Source: a virus. Taken from it: DNA of 25,062 bases. The DNA lies in IMG/VR virus record IMGVR_UViG_3300027782_004642, positions 1 through 25,062 of that record; one strand, given 5' to 3'. A program made the translations under genes and the position numbers. How positions within the stretch are numbered: position 1 is the stretch's first letter; the number at the start of each line of letters is the position of its first letter. This document shows positions 1 through 12,100 of this stretch, piece by piece. The notes under the pieces are model-generated. The model searched no databases, was not told where the DNA came from, and worked only from the letters and a program-made list of their open reading frames with translations.

Positions 1-192
1 ATAATTACTGCTTCCGCATTGGAAAGAGAAATAGAACAGACAATAAGCAACTTTGAACCTAGAGTTAGAGTAACTAGCGTTAGAGCTAAACCAGATTTCA
101 ACAATAATGGTTTCTCGATTCAGATGGAATTTTACATTATTAATCAGACTTCACCGGTTTCAATAAGTTTCTTATTAGAGAGATTACGATAA
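1..192 (+). CDS. 25: Baseplate wedge protein gp25, C-terminal part (5' end outside window)
   Basis: The first 63 codons of the window are open in frame 1 and end in TAA at 190-192, directly before the gp6 start codon. The translation carries the C-terminal signature of the gp25/lysozyme-like baseplate wedge family: a helix ending in FEPRVRV, then beta strands around DFNNNGFSIQMEFYI and a terminal LLERLR. In T4, gp25 sits in the wedge with gp6 and gp53 and helps trigger sheath polymerisation. Direct contact with gene 6 is the usual arrangement in marine T4-like phages. The start lies upstream of the window, so length and RBS cannot be judged. The family call rests on the C-terminal half only. 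Confidence 0.85.
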   Translation: MITASALEREIEQTISNFEPRVRVTSVRAKPDFNNNGFSIQMEFYIINQTSPVSISFLLERLR

Positions 193-2238
193 ATGGCAAC
201 AAATAGACTACAAGTTACTGACCTTGATTTTGATACAATCAAGAACAACTTAAAAACATTTTTAAGAAGTCAATCTGAGTTTTCAGACTATGACTTTGAA
301 GGTTCAGGCTTAAGTGTCTTGATGGACCTTTTGGCATATAACACTCATTATAATGCCTACTATCTAAACATGGTTGCTAACGAATCGTTTTTAGACACAG
401 CAGTTCTTCGTAATTCTGTTGTATCACATGCAAAGTTATTAGGATACGTTCCATTGTCCGTTACTGCTTCTAGAGCTTCTATTAACCTGACTATTCCTAG
501 TGGCAATAGCACTCCAGATACATTCACACTTACTAAAGGTTTTAGTTTCAAATCCAACATTATTGATAATAGTGTTTTTAATTTTGTACTTTTGGAAGAT
601 GTTACTGTAAACAAAACTGGTCAAGATTTTATATTCTTAAACTTACCTGTTTATGAAGGCCAGTTGGTAAGTTACGATTTCACGTATAATTTGGATTCCA
701 ATCCAAAAGGTATATTTACAATTCCTGATTTAAATGTTGACACAAAAACTTTAATTGTTTCTGTTCAAGCATCAAGTGCTAATTTAAGCACTCAAATTTA
801 TACCCAATCGACAGATGTATTATCTGCAACAAATGAGTCAGCTGTCTACTTCTTACAAGAAGGTCAAGATGGTAAATTCCAAATTTATTTTGGTAATGGA
901 GTTATTGGTAAAGCTTTGAATGATGGTTGTATTGTCAATTTGGATTACCTTGTAACTTCTGGTGATGCTGCAAACAAGTCATCTTCTTTTGTTGTTAGTA
1001 CACCTATCGCTAACGTTTCAAACTATTTTGTAACGGTTGCTAGTGCAGCAGCTGGAGGAACGCAAAGAGAATCTGCCGATAAAATCAAATTAAATTCTAC
1101 ATTACAGTACACTACTCAAAATAGATTAGTTACAACAAAAGACTATGAATCTTATGTAACAAAAAATTATCCTGCGGTTGAATCAATTTCTGTTTGGGGT
1201 GGAGAAGAAGAAGTGCCGCCAGTTTACGGTAAAGTTTATATCTGTATTAAACCAAAAGATAACTACTATCTTTCAACGGCAGAAAAAGAAAGAATTATTT
1301 CTGAAATCGTTCAACCAAAATCTATCATTTCTATTAAATCTGAAATACGTGATCCGGAATATCTGTATTTAAAATTGGTAAATCTTGTCAAGTACGATAA
1401 AAAGAAAACTTCATTAACAGAAGACCAGATAAAAAATGCTATTAAATCTTCCATCTATCTTTACAATGACCAGTATTTAAACAAGTTTGGTTCAACGTTT
1501 GTTTTGTCTAAAGTACAAGATAATATTGATGGTGTTGATTTGTCTTCTATTATTGGTTCTGAAACATCTCTGCGTTTGGAAAAACGTTTCTTGCCATCGT
1601 TAAGTGAAACAAAAACTTACAACATTAACTTCAACGTACCACTATATCGTGGTACAATTCTGAACCGATTAACTTCTTCAGAGTTTACTATTAATGACAG
1701 TACTGGCATAACAAGAAATGCTATTCTAGAAGAAGTGCCAGAATCATACACAGGTATTTCAGAAATTAGAATTCTAAATGCAGGTTACAAATATACATCA
1801 GCACCAACTGTAACTATTACCGGTGATGGTTATGGCGCTGAAGCTAAAGCAATTATTGTAAATGGAAAAGTTCAGTCTATTGCAATCACAAATCGTGGTA
1901 TCAATTATACCAAAGCCGTTATATCTTTCTCTGGTGGAGATGGATACGGTGCTGAAGCTGTGGCAGTTTTAAATGCACGTTACGGCACTTTAAGAACCGT
2001 TTATTTTAATGCTAATGCTGAACGCCAAATTATTGAATCTAATGCCGGTACTATTGACTATAGTACTGGTGCAATTTCAATCACAAATATTAGATTTTTG
2101 ACAGTCAGTACTTCGGATGGATACATTAGATTGAATATTGAGTCTGAAGATGGTATCATTTCTTCAAATAGAAACACAGTTATTGTTATAGATAAGACCG
2201 ATTCAACTGCAATCATTACAGACTTAATTAGCAATTAA
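193..2238 (+). CDS. 6: Baseplate wedge subunit gp6 (baseplate J-like)
   Basis: 681 residues, close to the 660 of T4 gp6. The N-terminal ~90 residues have the family pattern: a helix running into FEGSGLSVLMDLLAYNTHY, then a NESFLDTAVLR segment and a LLGYVP motif. Residues ~285-355 carry the baseplate-J core, with GGTQRESADKIK, a KDYESYV segment and a VWGGEE loop. gp6 forms the ring that ties the baseplate wedges together and rearranges on contraction. Residues ~522-598 hold two copies of a glycine-rich beta repeat (NAGYKYTSAPTVTITGDGYG, then ITNRGINYTKAVISFSGGDG) that T4 gp6 is not known to have and that recurs in the next three large genes. The start abuts the gene 25 stop with no clear Shine-Dalgarno, so translational coupling is likely. 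Confidence 0.92.
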   Translation: MATNRLQVTDLDFDTIKNNLKTFLRSQSEFSDYDFEGSGLSVLMDLLAYNTHYNAYYLNMVANESFLDTAVLRNSVVSHAKLLGYVPLSVTASRASINLTIPSGNSTPDTFTLTKGFSFKSNIIDNSVFNFVLLEDVTVNKTGQDFIFLNLPVYEGQLVSYDFTYNLDSNPKGIFTIPDLNVDTKTLIVSVQASSANLSTQIYTQSTDVLSATNESAVYFLQEGQDGKFQIYFGNGVIGKALNDGCIVNLDYLVTSGDAANKSSSFVVSTPIANVSNYFVTVASAAAGGTQRESADKIKLNSTLQYTTQNRLVTTKDYESYVTKNYPAVESISVWGGEEEVPPVYGKVYICIKPKDNYYLSTAEKERIISEIVQPKSIISIKSEIRDPEYLYLKLVNLVKYDKKKTSLTEDQIKNAIKSSIYLYNDQYLNKFGSTFVLSKVQDNIDGVDLSSIIGSETSLRLEKRFLPSLSETKTYNINFNVPLYRGTILNRLTSSEFTINDSTGITRNAILEEVPESYTGISEIRILNAGYKYTSAPTVTITGDGYGAEAKAIIVNGKVQSIAITNRGINYTKAVISFSGGDGYGAEAVAVLNARYGTLRTVYFNANAERQIIESNAGTIDYSTGAISITNIRFLTVSTSDGYIRLNIESEDGIISSNRNTVIVIDKTDSTAIITDLISN

Positions 2239-2240
2239 TT

Positions 2241-4544
2241 ATGGATCAAAAAACTTCTCTTTTAGTTAAACGTCAGGTACCAGAATATGTACGTGAGGAG
2301 TATCCTTTATTCCTTAGTTTTTTGGAAGCATATTATGAGTTTTTGGAAACTAAACAAACTGGTAAAAATAACGACCTAACAACCAAACTTAAAAATTTAA
2401 AAACAGTTTCCGATATTGATTCTTCTCTAAACGAATTTGAGTCTCATTTTTTTAATACGTTTGGTTCTTTAGTTCCTATCGATTCTGTTGCTGATAAAAC
2501 ATTTTTAATAAAAAACGCTTTGCCTTTATACCAGGCTAAAGGTTCAGAAAATTCTTTTAAATTTCTTTTTAGGTTATTGTATGGGCAAGAAGCCACATTA
2601 TCATTTCCTAGAAACAATATTTTACGAGCTTCTGATGGCAAATGGCAAATTGATAAAGTTTTAAAAATTTCTACAGACATTTCTTCTGTTTACACAGCTG
2701 ACGGTAATACAAAAGAATTTAAATTATTGTCTAAGTTGAGTAAAGACCAAGTTACGGTTTATGTAAATGGTATATTGGTTACTACAGGTTTTACTGTATA
2801 TCAAGACTATAAAAAAATTGTTTTTAATACGAATTTGAGTCAAGGCGCTAATTTAGAAATTTTTCATACTTCAGTAGATAAAAATATTTTGGTTAACCGC
2901 AAAATTACCGGTTTACTTTCCGGTGCTTATGCTCTTGTTGAAAAAGACTTCGCTTCTGTTTTAAATAACAGAAATATATTGGAATTGTATATTGACAATA
3001 AAACATTAGTTGGTGAATTTGTTATTGGTGAAACTTTAAAAACTGACGCTTTTATTGATGATGTTTTGGTTGATGTGCGGGTACGTTCAGTTTCGGAACT
3101 AAAAGAAATTACAGTTACTTCAAGCGGCGGCAGCTATAATGTTGGCGACCCTGTTTTGATTGTTGCGCCTCTTTCTCAAATAACTCCTACTGCTATCGTT
3201 TCTAAAGTATTTAAAGGTATCATCGATACTGTAAACATTATTAATGGTGGCGCCGGTTATCAAGTGGGTTCTAAAATAACTGCTGATGGTTATGCAGCTC
3301 CCTTTGTTGACATTGAAGTTAACTCTGTTACTACAGTATCCGCAAACTCGCCAAATTCTTTTATAGTTTTCTCTGATATTATTACTGACATTGACCCAGC
3401 AAATACAACCATTGGTAATACAACGTATGGACTTTCTGGTTTAACAGGTAATGTTAATACTGTTATTGGTCGAACGTTTTCAAATGTTGCCTTTACAAAT
3501 ATTGGCGAAATTATCGGTACTCAAATTAATGAGGTTCAAGTTGTGTTTAATACACAACCAAATTTTGATGCTGAACCTGCAAAGGTTACTGTTCCAAAAA
3601 GAGGTTTCACTGCCGCTAATACTGTGTTATCGATTAGAAGTTATGGTTCATTAGGTAAATTTGACATTAAAAATCCTGGCACAGGTTATCAAATTGGTGA
3701 TGAATTAACTTTCATAAATGTTCCTAAAACTTTTGGATTTGGAGCCGCGGCCGAAGTGGCCAATGTTTCTGCTAATGGTGCAATTACACAATTAAGATTT
3801 ATACCGGACAGAATTACTGGAACCGCCAACATAAAGTCATCTAATGTGGTCGTTGTTGGTACAAACACCACATTTACAAATGACTTGTTTGTGGGGTATA
3901 AAATTAGAATTAATGGTGAAGATAGAACTGTTGTTAGTGTTGCTTCAGACACTTCTTTTAATGTAAACTCTGGATTCTCAAATACTGCCAACGGAAAATT
4001 GGTTAGATCCTATGCAAAGCATCCATTTGGTGGTCTTGCATATGAACAAGAAAATTTACCTTCAGTCATAGTAACATCTTCTACTGGTTCTAATGCTAAT
4101 GTAATTGTAACTGCTATTTTGGGTGATGGAGAAAGTTTGTCTGCTACTTTCGGAGATAAGAAGTTTGGCGGTATTGAAAAGATTACAATTGTTGACGCAG
4201 GCAAATCATTACGTGCAATTCCTGAAATTGTGTTGACCGGTCTTGGTGATGGTTTAGCCACGGCAACATCTTCATTGGTTCCATCGTTCGAAACTTTTCC
4301 TGGTAAATTTAAAAATTCTGATGGTATCATTTCTTCATCATACACACGCCTTCAAGGTTTAGATTATTACATTGATTATTCATATGTTCTTTCTTCATCT
4401 ATTGAGTTTAAAAAATATAAAGATGTTTTAAAAGGATTATTGCATCCTGCAGGATCAATTGCCTATTCAGAGTTGGTGAGACAAGATTCCGTACAAAGTG
4501 TGCGTGTAACTGGCTCATCGGAAATCGTCCAACAACCAGTATAA
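2241..4544 (+). CDS. Large baseplate wedge-position structural protein (gp7 position)
   Basis: 767 residues, two bases after gp6. The N-terminal ~135 residues are helical and belong to a family I recognise from marine T4-like phages annotated only as virion structural protein: VPEYVREEYPLFLSFLEAYY, a LYQAKGSENSFKFLFRLLYG motif, then FPRNNILRASDGKW. The rest is beta-rich with GY-type repeats near residues ~284, ~328, ~471 and ~645 (for example INGGAGYQVGSKI and IKNPGTGYQIGDEL). Its place between genes 6 and 8 is that of T4 gene 7, a peripheral wedge protein of 1,032 residues. I see no direct motif match to T4 gp7, so the equivalence is positional. No strong RBS precedes the ATG; coupling to gp6 is likely. 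Confidence 0.75.
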   Translation: MDQKTSLLVKRQVPEYVREEYPLFLSFLEAYYEFLETKQTGKNNDLTTKLKNLKTVSDIDSSLNEFESHFFNTFGSLVPIDSVADKTFLIKNALPLYQAKGSENSFKFLFRLLYGQEATLSFPRNNILRASDGKWQIDKVLKISTDISSVYTADGNTKEFKLLSKLSKDQVTVYVNGILVTTGFTVYQDYKKIVFNTNLSQGANLEIFHTSVDKNILVNRKITGLLSGAYALVEKDFASVLNNRNILELYIDNKTLVGEFVIGETLKTDAFIDDVLVDVRVRSVSELKEITVTSSGGSYNVGDPVLIVAPLSQITPTAIVSKVFKGIIDTVNIINGGAGYQVGSKITADGYAAPFVDIEVNSVTTVSANSPNSFIVFSDIITDIDPANTTIGNTTYGLSGLTGNVNTVIGRTFSNVAFTNIGEIIGTQINEVQVVFNTQPNFDAEPAKVTVPKRGFTAANTVLSIRSYGSLGKFDIKNPGTGYQIGDELTFINVPKTFGFGAAAEVANVSANGAITQLRFIPDRITGTANIKSSNVVVVGTNTTFTNDLFVGYKIRINGEDRTVVSVASDTSFNVNSGFSNTANGKLVRSYAKHPFGGLAYEQENLPSVIVTSSTGSNANVIVTAILGDGESLSATFGDKKFGGIEKITIVDAGKSLRAIPEIVLTGLGDGLATATSSLVPSFETFPGKFKNSDGIISSSYTRLQGLDYYIDYSYVLSSSIEFKKYKDVLKGLLHPAGSIAYSELVRQDSVQSVRVTGSSEIVQQPV

Positions 4545-4547
4545 ATA
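4540..4547 (+). promoter_or_regulatory. Possible T4-type late promoter TATAAATA
   Basis: A perfect match to the T4 late-promoter element, overlapping the TAA stop of the upstream gene. The gp8-like ATG is only 8 bases after the element, so a transcript started here would be nearly leaderless. The match may be chance in AT-rich DNA, but the absence of any Shine-Dalgarno before 4555 leaves room for it. Confidence 0.3.
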
Positions 4548-4554
4548 ATAAATT

Positions 4555-6135
4555 ATGCCATCATACTCATACGTAGCTCAAAAATTAAGACACAAAACAG
4601 CCCAAAAATATAAAGAGGCTTTTTCTGCTAACGAAGCTCCATTCATATCATACATCTTTATTGGTGACCATATGCCTTGGGCCAATGATGCAGCACCCGA
4701 CATAATAATAGACACAGTTAGCACAGAAAAATCATTATGGAATAACATGATTGCTGCTAAGAAAATTACTGGCAATGATGTTCAATTAGTTACTGAACGA
4801 GTAAACTGGGTTGCAAATACCGTTTATCAACAATATGATGATACTATTGAGCTTGAAGATTTATTGTATGCTAATAATGCCACAGGTTATGAAGCGATGT
4901 ATGCTATCAATTCTGAGGGTAATGTATACAAGTGTTTGTTTAACAATAATAATGCTCAGTCCACTATTGAGCCATTAGGACAAAACTTAAACAATAATGG
5001 CAATATATTAACCGCAGACTTATATTTGTGGAAATACATGTATAATGTTCAGGCAAATAATAAATTTTTATCCAATATTTGGGTCCCTATTCCTATTACT
5101 GTCTCAACTGTTGAATATGGTGCTAGTGCATTGACAACAATTGATGGTGAATTGACCACTATTGCAATGAAAAATGTCGGTTTAGGTTACATAAACAGCA
5201 CAATTAAGGTTAGTGCTTTTGCTACAGCTTGCACAATTTTAACAGTTAATGCTTCTGTTGATATGGTAAATACAGTTTTTGCTAATATGGCAGTTTCTGG
5301 TACAGGTATCATTGGCGGAACATATATTACTGCTGTAGATCCAATTCTTCGAAAAATAACTCTTGTTTATCCAACTACGGCCGCTGGCGGCGGCACCTCA
5401 AATGCTAACAACATAACAATTTCTACCAGAGTAGTTATTAGAGGTGACGGCGAGGGCGCTCAAGCCTCAGCTAACGTTAGTAATAGTAGAATTAATAAAA
5501 TCACAGTAACGAGTTTTGGTGCAGGATATAGTTATGCAAATGTATTGATTTATGGTACTGCAACTGGCGCTAATGTAGCTAATGCTCGTGCTATTCTTCC
5601 TCCAAAATTTGGCCACGGATTCAATGCGGCTGAAGAATTAGGTGGTCATAATGTTATGATAACCACAAAAATTGGTGATGTTGATACAACTGAGGGTGGA
5701 ATTATTTCTGCCAACACATCATTCCGCCAATACGGTTTACTTAAAAACCCGTATAAATATGGCCAATCAGTAGAAATGAGCTCTGCAAATGCTAATACAG
5801 TTATCTCACAAACAACAGATATATCTTTGATTGCAGGTAGCGCATATACACCTAACGAATTTGTTTATCAAGGTCCTTTATCTAATCCAACATTTAGTGG
5901 TTACGTGAACACACAAGTACCACTTACTGTTAAATTAACAAATGTCAAAGGTGATATTGCAATCGGTTCAGTTCTCAAAGGAACACTAAGTAATCTAACA
6001 GGTAGAACAGTTTTTGGTATTAAATATCCAGAATTTGAACCTTACACTGGCGACATTGAATATGCCGAAAATTTCGCACCAATTGAAAGACAAAATGGCC
6101 AAGCAGAAAATATTAAATTTATCATTAAATTCTAG
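4555..6135 (+). CDS. 8: Baseplate wedge protein gp8 with a repeat-bearing insertion
   Basis: 526 residues against 334 in T4 gp8. The ends match gp8: an N-terminal FISYIFIGDHMPW segment (T4 has IFITFGRSEPW), NVYKCLFNNN (T4 LVYRCL), DLYLWKYMYNV (T4 DGYVWEYLFEI), and a C-terminus with IEYAENFAPI ... ENIKFIIKF that lines up with T4 IYMENRPPI ... EINILFTF. gp8 is a dimeric wedge component bound by gp10, gp7 and gp6. The extra length is in the middle, about residues 180-400, and contains GY repeats (MKNVGLGYINS near 200, VTSFGAGYSYANVLIYG near 315) like those in the neighbouring wedge proteins. No Shine-Dalgarno is visible before the ATG. Confidence 0.85.
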   Translation: MPSYSYVAQKLRHKTAQKYKEAFSANEAPFISYIFIGDHMPWANDAAPDIIIDTVSTEKSLWNNMIAAKKITGNDVQLVTERVNWVANTVYQQYDDTIELEDLLYANNATGYEAMYAINSEGNVYKCLFNNNNAQSTIEPLGQNLNNNGNILTADLYLWKYMYNVQANNKFLSNIWVPIPITVSTVEYGASALTTIDGELTTIAMKNVGLGYINSTIKVSAFATACTILTVNASVDMVNTVFANMAVSGTGIIGGTYITAVDPILRKITLVYPTTAAGGGTSNANNITISTRVVIRGDGEGAQASANVSNSRINKITVTSFGAGYSYANVLIYGTATGANVANARAILPPKFGHGFNAAEELGGHNVMITTKIGDVDTTEGGIISANTSFRQYGLLKNPYKYGQSVEMSSANANTVISQTTDISLIAGSAYTPNEFVYQGPLSNPTFSGYVNTQVPLTVKLTNVKGDIAIGSVLKGTLSNLTGRTVFGIKYPEFEPYTGDIEYAENFAPIERQNGQAENIKFIIKF

Positions 6136-6143
6136 AGGAACAC

Positions 6144-9100
6144 ATGGCTCTTGATACCAACTTTAATTTAAATCCATACTATGACGACTTTGATGAAGCT
6201 AAAAAGTATCTTCGTCTATTGTTCAAACCAGGCTATGCTGTTCAAGCTCGTGAATTAACTCAAATACAATCTTTATTACAAAACCAAGTTGAGAGATTTG
6301 GTAGCCATGTGTTTAAAAATGGTTCTGTTGTTTCTGGTGGACAATTCTTCATACAAGATGCAATATATTTAAAACTTGATGCTGCATATAATTCTATAGA
6401 TATTGATGTAACCGATTTTTCAAACAAAACAATTTTATCGGCTGACAACTCAAAGCGTGGAGAAGTAATTGTTTCTTTTGATGCTAATGCCGGCACAGGT
6501 GATCCTAAGACCTTGATGGTCAAACAAATTTACGGTGCTTCTTTTGTAGCTGGTGAAACTATTCATACCAGTGAAGCTGTTCCTGTTTATGCAACTATTT
6601 CTACTTCAGGCGTTGGCACAGGACAAATCTTCTCCGTTAGTGAAGGTGTTTTCTATTATGATGGATTCTTCATCCAAAATGATGCACAAACTGTAGCTAC
6701 ATCAAAGTATAACAATACAACAGCAACTGCACGTATTGGTTTTGAGATTCAAGAAAATATTGTAACAAACAATTCTGATACTTCATTATTAGATCCAGCA
6801 CAAGATGCTTCAAATTATCAAGCACCAGGTTCTGACCGCTATAATGTAGAATTGGTTCTTGCTACAAGAGCATTAGATTCTATTGACGACACTAAATTTA
6901 TTGAATTAGCTCGTGTAGAAAATGGTTACATTGTTAAATCCAATAAGTATCCACTATATGCGGTACTAGAAGAAACATTAGCTCGTAGAACCTATGATGA
7001 ATCTGGTAACTATACTGTAAAACCTTTTAATATTACCTTAGAAGAAAACAGTTCAAATACTGCACAAACAAATGTTATTTTGTCTCCAGGCAAAGCCTAT
7101 GTTTATGGTTATGAATATGAAACAAATTCTCCAACAACTTTAGTCATTGATAAACCAAGGACTACTGCTTCTTTTAATAATAAAAAAGTGACAGCAGATT
7201 ATGGTAACTTTGTTTATACAACAAACCATTTTGGTTCATTCCCAATTAACAGTTTAGTTACTATTGATTTGCATTGTGTTAACACCGCATCTATCAATAC
7301 ATCGACTACTGGCACAATTGCCAACACAAAGATTGGCACTGCACGTATTAAATCTATTGCTTATGATAGTGCTTCTAATACATCAAATGCACAAACATAT
7401 CAATATAAATCTTTCTTGTTTGATGTTAATGTAAATAATTCTATTACAGGTAATGCTAACTCAACAACAACCAACACAACTCAAGTTCAACTTTTTGGTA
7501 CAAGTTACAGTAAAGTTGATAATGCTTATGCTGGTGCAAAACTTAGAATTACTTCTGGCGCAGGTTCTATTGATGGAACAAAATCTATTGTAAGTTACAA
7601 TGGTGTTAATCAAATTGTTGTTGTTTCTAGTCCTTTCACACAAACTCCTAATGGTTCTTCATTGTTCTCTATTGACTTTGAATTTAATGATACCGAATCT
7701 TTAGTTAATTATTCTTCAACAACTCGGGTGGTTGGCGCAGATATTGCTGCCCGTTCGAAAGATGCTAATTTTAATAATGATGTGTTTATTACAGAACCAT
7801 CTTATGAACCGCTAATCTTTAAATTAGGTCAGGAATATGTTTCTCAAAATAGTATTGCTGATTTATCTTTTTCATACCGAAAATTATATCAAACTCAATC
7901 ATTTGGTTCTTCCCTATCACCGTCATTAACATTAGGTTCTGGCGAAGCCTTGGCTTCAGGAACTTCTACATCAACACGAGCTACCAATTATTACATTACT
8001 GTAACAACACAAGGCACATCACCGTATACCGTTGGTAGTGTGATTCCTGCTGATAAGTTTACAGTAGATGTTGGAACAAATCGTATTAATGTTGTTAATG
8101 GTAATAACATGGTTGCTAACATTATTAGCACAATCGATGTTTCCACTATCAGTCAAAAGAATAAAACTTTTGTAACTGGTAATACTATCATTCAAACTAC
8201 TGGTGGAATAGACGTATTTGGAAATAGTGCTGTAATCTCTTACTCTACTAATGGTCAATGTCATATTGCTTCTAGTTTTATAGAAAAAACGCCTGGTACT
8301 GCTCAATCTCTTTTCGTAACGGATGTTACCGCAATAACTAACATTTTAGATTTCAATGGTAAAGCAATTACTACAGCTAATGCTGCAATTGCTACAAATA
8401 TTACAGACAGATACACATTAGATAACGGTCAAAGAGATTCTTATTATGACCATGCTTCTATTAAACTGAACACAAAGTCTACTCCGCCAGTTGGACCAAT
8501 TGTTGTATATTATAGTCGTTTTCTATCCTCTGGTGCTGGCTTTTTCACAGTAGACTCTTATAATGGTATCAATTATGGAGATATTCCAGTCTATCAGTCT
8601 TTTAAAAAATCTGAAAGATTTAAGTTGAGAGACTGTTTAGACTTTAGAGTTGAAAGAGCGGATGCTACAGCTGGTTCAGGTTCCACAGTAACGTTTGACG
8701 TAGATTCGTCAACCACCGGTCCTAAAGTGCCGGAGAATGGTTCAGATATAACTTTAGATTACTCATATTACTTAGCTCGTATTGATAAAGTTATTTTAGA
8801 TAAAACAAAACAATTGCAAGTTGTCAAAGGTATTCCATCTTTGTCTCCTGAAATGCCTTCAGATACAAGTACAGGAATGACTTTATATGTTCTAACATAT
8901 CCACCTTACGTTTCTTATTATAGTGATATTACTACTAAACAAATTAACCATAAACGCTATACTATGCGTGATATTGGTCAAATTGAAAAACGTGTTGAAA
9001 ATTTAGAATACTATACAGCTTTATCTTTGTTAGAACAAGATACTTTAAGTAAATCCGATTTAACAATTTTAGACACGCAAAATTTACCACGATTTAAAAA

Positions 9101-12100
9101 TGGCATTCTTGTTGATGCGTTTAAAGGCCACTCTGTCGCTGACGTATCTAATGATGACTATGCAGCTTCTATTGATCCTAAAAATAAAGAATTAAGACCT
9201 TCATTTAATATTGAAGTTTCTAAATTAAAATTTGATGCAGCTAATTCAACAAATTATGCGTTGACAGGTTCTTTATTGTCTGCAAATACAACTACTGTTC
9301 TTGCAATCGACCAACCTAAAGCTTCAAAATCAACGAACGTTAACCCATTTAATATTGTTAACTTTCTTGGTAAAATTAAATTAAGTCCACAATCCGACAT
9401 ATGGGTTGATACAGATAGAAAACCCGATGTTCTTGTAAACATTGGTGGTGACAGAGATGCTTGGGATGTAATTCTTAAAAAAGTTGGAGTTAGCAACTGG
9501 AATTACGAATGGAATTCATGGAACACGGTATGGACTGGTAATGAACAAACTACAGGCGCTACAGCAGTTACTTTACCTAACTGGGGCGGCGGTGTTCCAC
9601 AACCTCTGTGGGCAACACAACTCACTACTGTGCAACAAGGACAAACAAGATCCGGTACTGCTACGTCTGTTGGAGTTGGCGCAATTACACAATCGATTGG
9701 TGATAGAGTAGTTGACGTATCTATTGTTCCATTTATGCGAGACATTAACGTTCTGTTTGTTGGTACAGATTTTAAACCAAGAACAACATTATATCCATTC
9801 TTTGATAATACTTCTGTTGAAAAATATGTTGGCGACCGTGTTAATCGTTTCTATCTTGCCAATAACAACATTAGATTGAATACAAACCTAAGCAATCCAG
9901 AAATTGCTAATGTTATTAATAGAGACACAAATACTTCTATTGGTAATGCTTTAATTGCTCACGTTTCTAACAATATTGTTCATGTGACCAACGTTACTGC
10001 AAATGCAACTTTTAACGTTGCAAATTTGAAAATTGTTGGTTCACAAACTGGCCTATCTTACAACGTAACTTCTTATGAACATGTTGGTGGTATTTGTCGA
10101 GGCGCTACATCAAACACTATTACTTTAACAGTAGATGCAGCTGGTGTTGGCCAATCTAATACCTATGTTGGTACAACAATCTTTATTCCCGAAGGAACAG
10201 GTGTAGGCCAGTCTGCAACCATTACTGCTTATAACCCTTCTACAAAGGTAGCAACTGTTACTCCAAATTGGACAAAAATTCCACTTGCAGGTGACACTGC
10301 TTATGCTATTGGTAGAATTAAGTCTGATGCTTCTGGTTCCGTTGTTAGTTTGTTCTCTATCCCAGCGGGCACTTTCCGTGTTGGTGAAAAACTATTCCGT
10401 TTAAATGATAATAGTGTTGGAGACATTCCAAGTTCATCTACAAACGGTGATGCGTCATTCTTTGCTCAAGGTATTTTACAAACTGTCGAAGAAACTATCG
10501 TTTCTACAGTTCAACCAACAATTCAACGTGTTAACGTAAATGAATCCCGAGTGGTTACTACGACCGTTTCACAGCGTCAAGTTGTTGTTGGTTGGTATGA
10601 CCCATTAGCGCAAACATACTTGATTAGTCCAGAACAATATCCTGAAGGTGTTTACCTATCTAAGTTGCGTTTCTGTTTCAAGTCAAAAGATGAAACAGTA
10701 CCAATTACGTTACAAATTCGTCCAACAGTTAACGGCTATCCTTCAGCGTCTGTAATTTATCCGTTCTCTACTGTTTCTTTAACACCAGATAAAGTTAAAG
10801 TAACCGCTTCTCCAGATTTGGATGATGCAACAAAGTACACAGAATTTGTGTTTGATTCTCCTGTTTATATTCAACCAGGCGAACACGCATTTGTTCTATG
10901 GTCTAACTCCAACAAGTATGAAGTTTATACTGCTGAAATGGGTAAACTAGATTTGGTCACAAGTCGTCAAATCTCAGAACAACCTTATGGTGGTTCTCTA
11001 TTCTTGTCACAAAACGGCTCAACATGGACTGCTGACCAGAATTTGGATATGATGTTTAGAATTTATAGAAGCGATTTTGATACTGACGAAGTAGTTGCTT
11101 CGTTTGAATTGGCAAAACCTGCGGCAAACTCTTTTAACTATAGCGTTATTCAATTGATGACTTCTGGAATTCAATTACCTAATACTTCTATAAATCACCA
11201 ATACAAATCGGAAATTGCTTCTGGAGGTTTTGCTGGTTATAAGTCAATTAGCCCATTCTTTGATTATGATATTATTGATAATAGTGGTGAGAGAGAATTG
11301 AATCCTGCTACTGGAAATTCAACGTTTACCTTACGTAGTACTTTACAATCTAATTCATCTTTGATTTCTCCTATACTTGACGTTTCAAGAATGGGTATTA
11401 TTACAGTTGGAAATAAAATTAATAATTTACCATTGTTAAACGCCGACATTACGATTGCAAATACGGGTTCAGGCTATGCTAATGCTTCTGACGTTATTGT
11501 AACTATTACTGGTGGAAATGGTTCGGGCGCATCTGCGGTCGCTAACGTTGTTTCTAACACAATCGATGCAATCTATATTGTTGATGGTGGATTCGGTTAT
11601 ACTACATCTCCAACAATCACCATAACAAGAGGTTCTGGCGGCGGCAACAATGCTTCAGCAATATATAACGGTGAAGATAAGAAGACAGGTGGTAATGCTA
11701 CTGCTCGATACATCACACGCCGAGTAACTTTGGCAGACGGTTTTGATTCTGGTGACCTTCGTGTTTATATGACTGCTTACAAACCAACAGGCACCAACAT
11801 TCTTGTATATTACAAAGTATTGTCTGCTTCGGATGCTGAAGCACTTGAAGATAAGAATTGGACATTGATGACTCAAGTTGGTAATTCCAATTTTGTGTCT
11901 CTAAATAATATAGACTATCGTGAATTATTATTTGCGCCTGGCTCTGATGGTGTTCCAAGCAATGCTTTAAGTTATGTTGCCGGTAATACATTATTCTCAA
12001 CATTTAGAACGTTTGCAATTAAAATTGTTATGACAAGTTTGGAACCTTCTGTGATTCCAAAGATTAGAGACTTCAGAACAATTGCTCTACCAGCAGGTTA

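Noticed and set aside
3689-4345. Two minus-strand open frames of 100 and 111 residues inside the gp7-position gene
   Set aside because: They lie wholly within a well-supported structural gene, have no ribosome site and show shadow-type composition.
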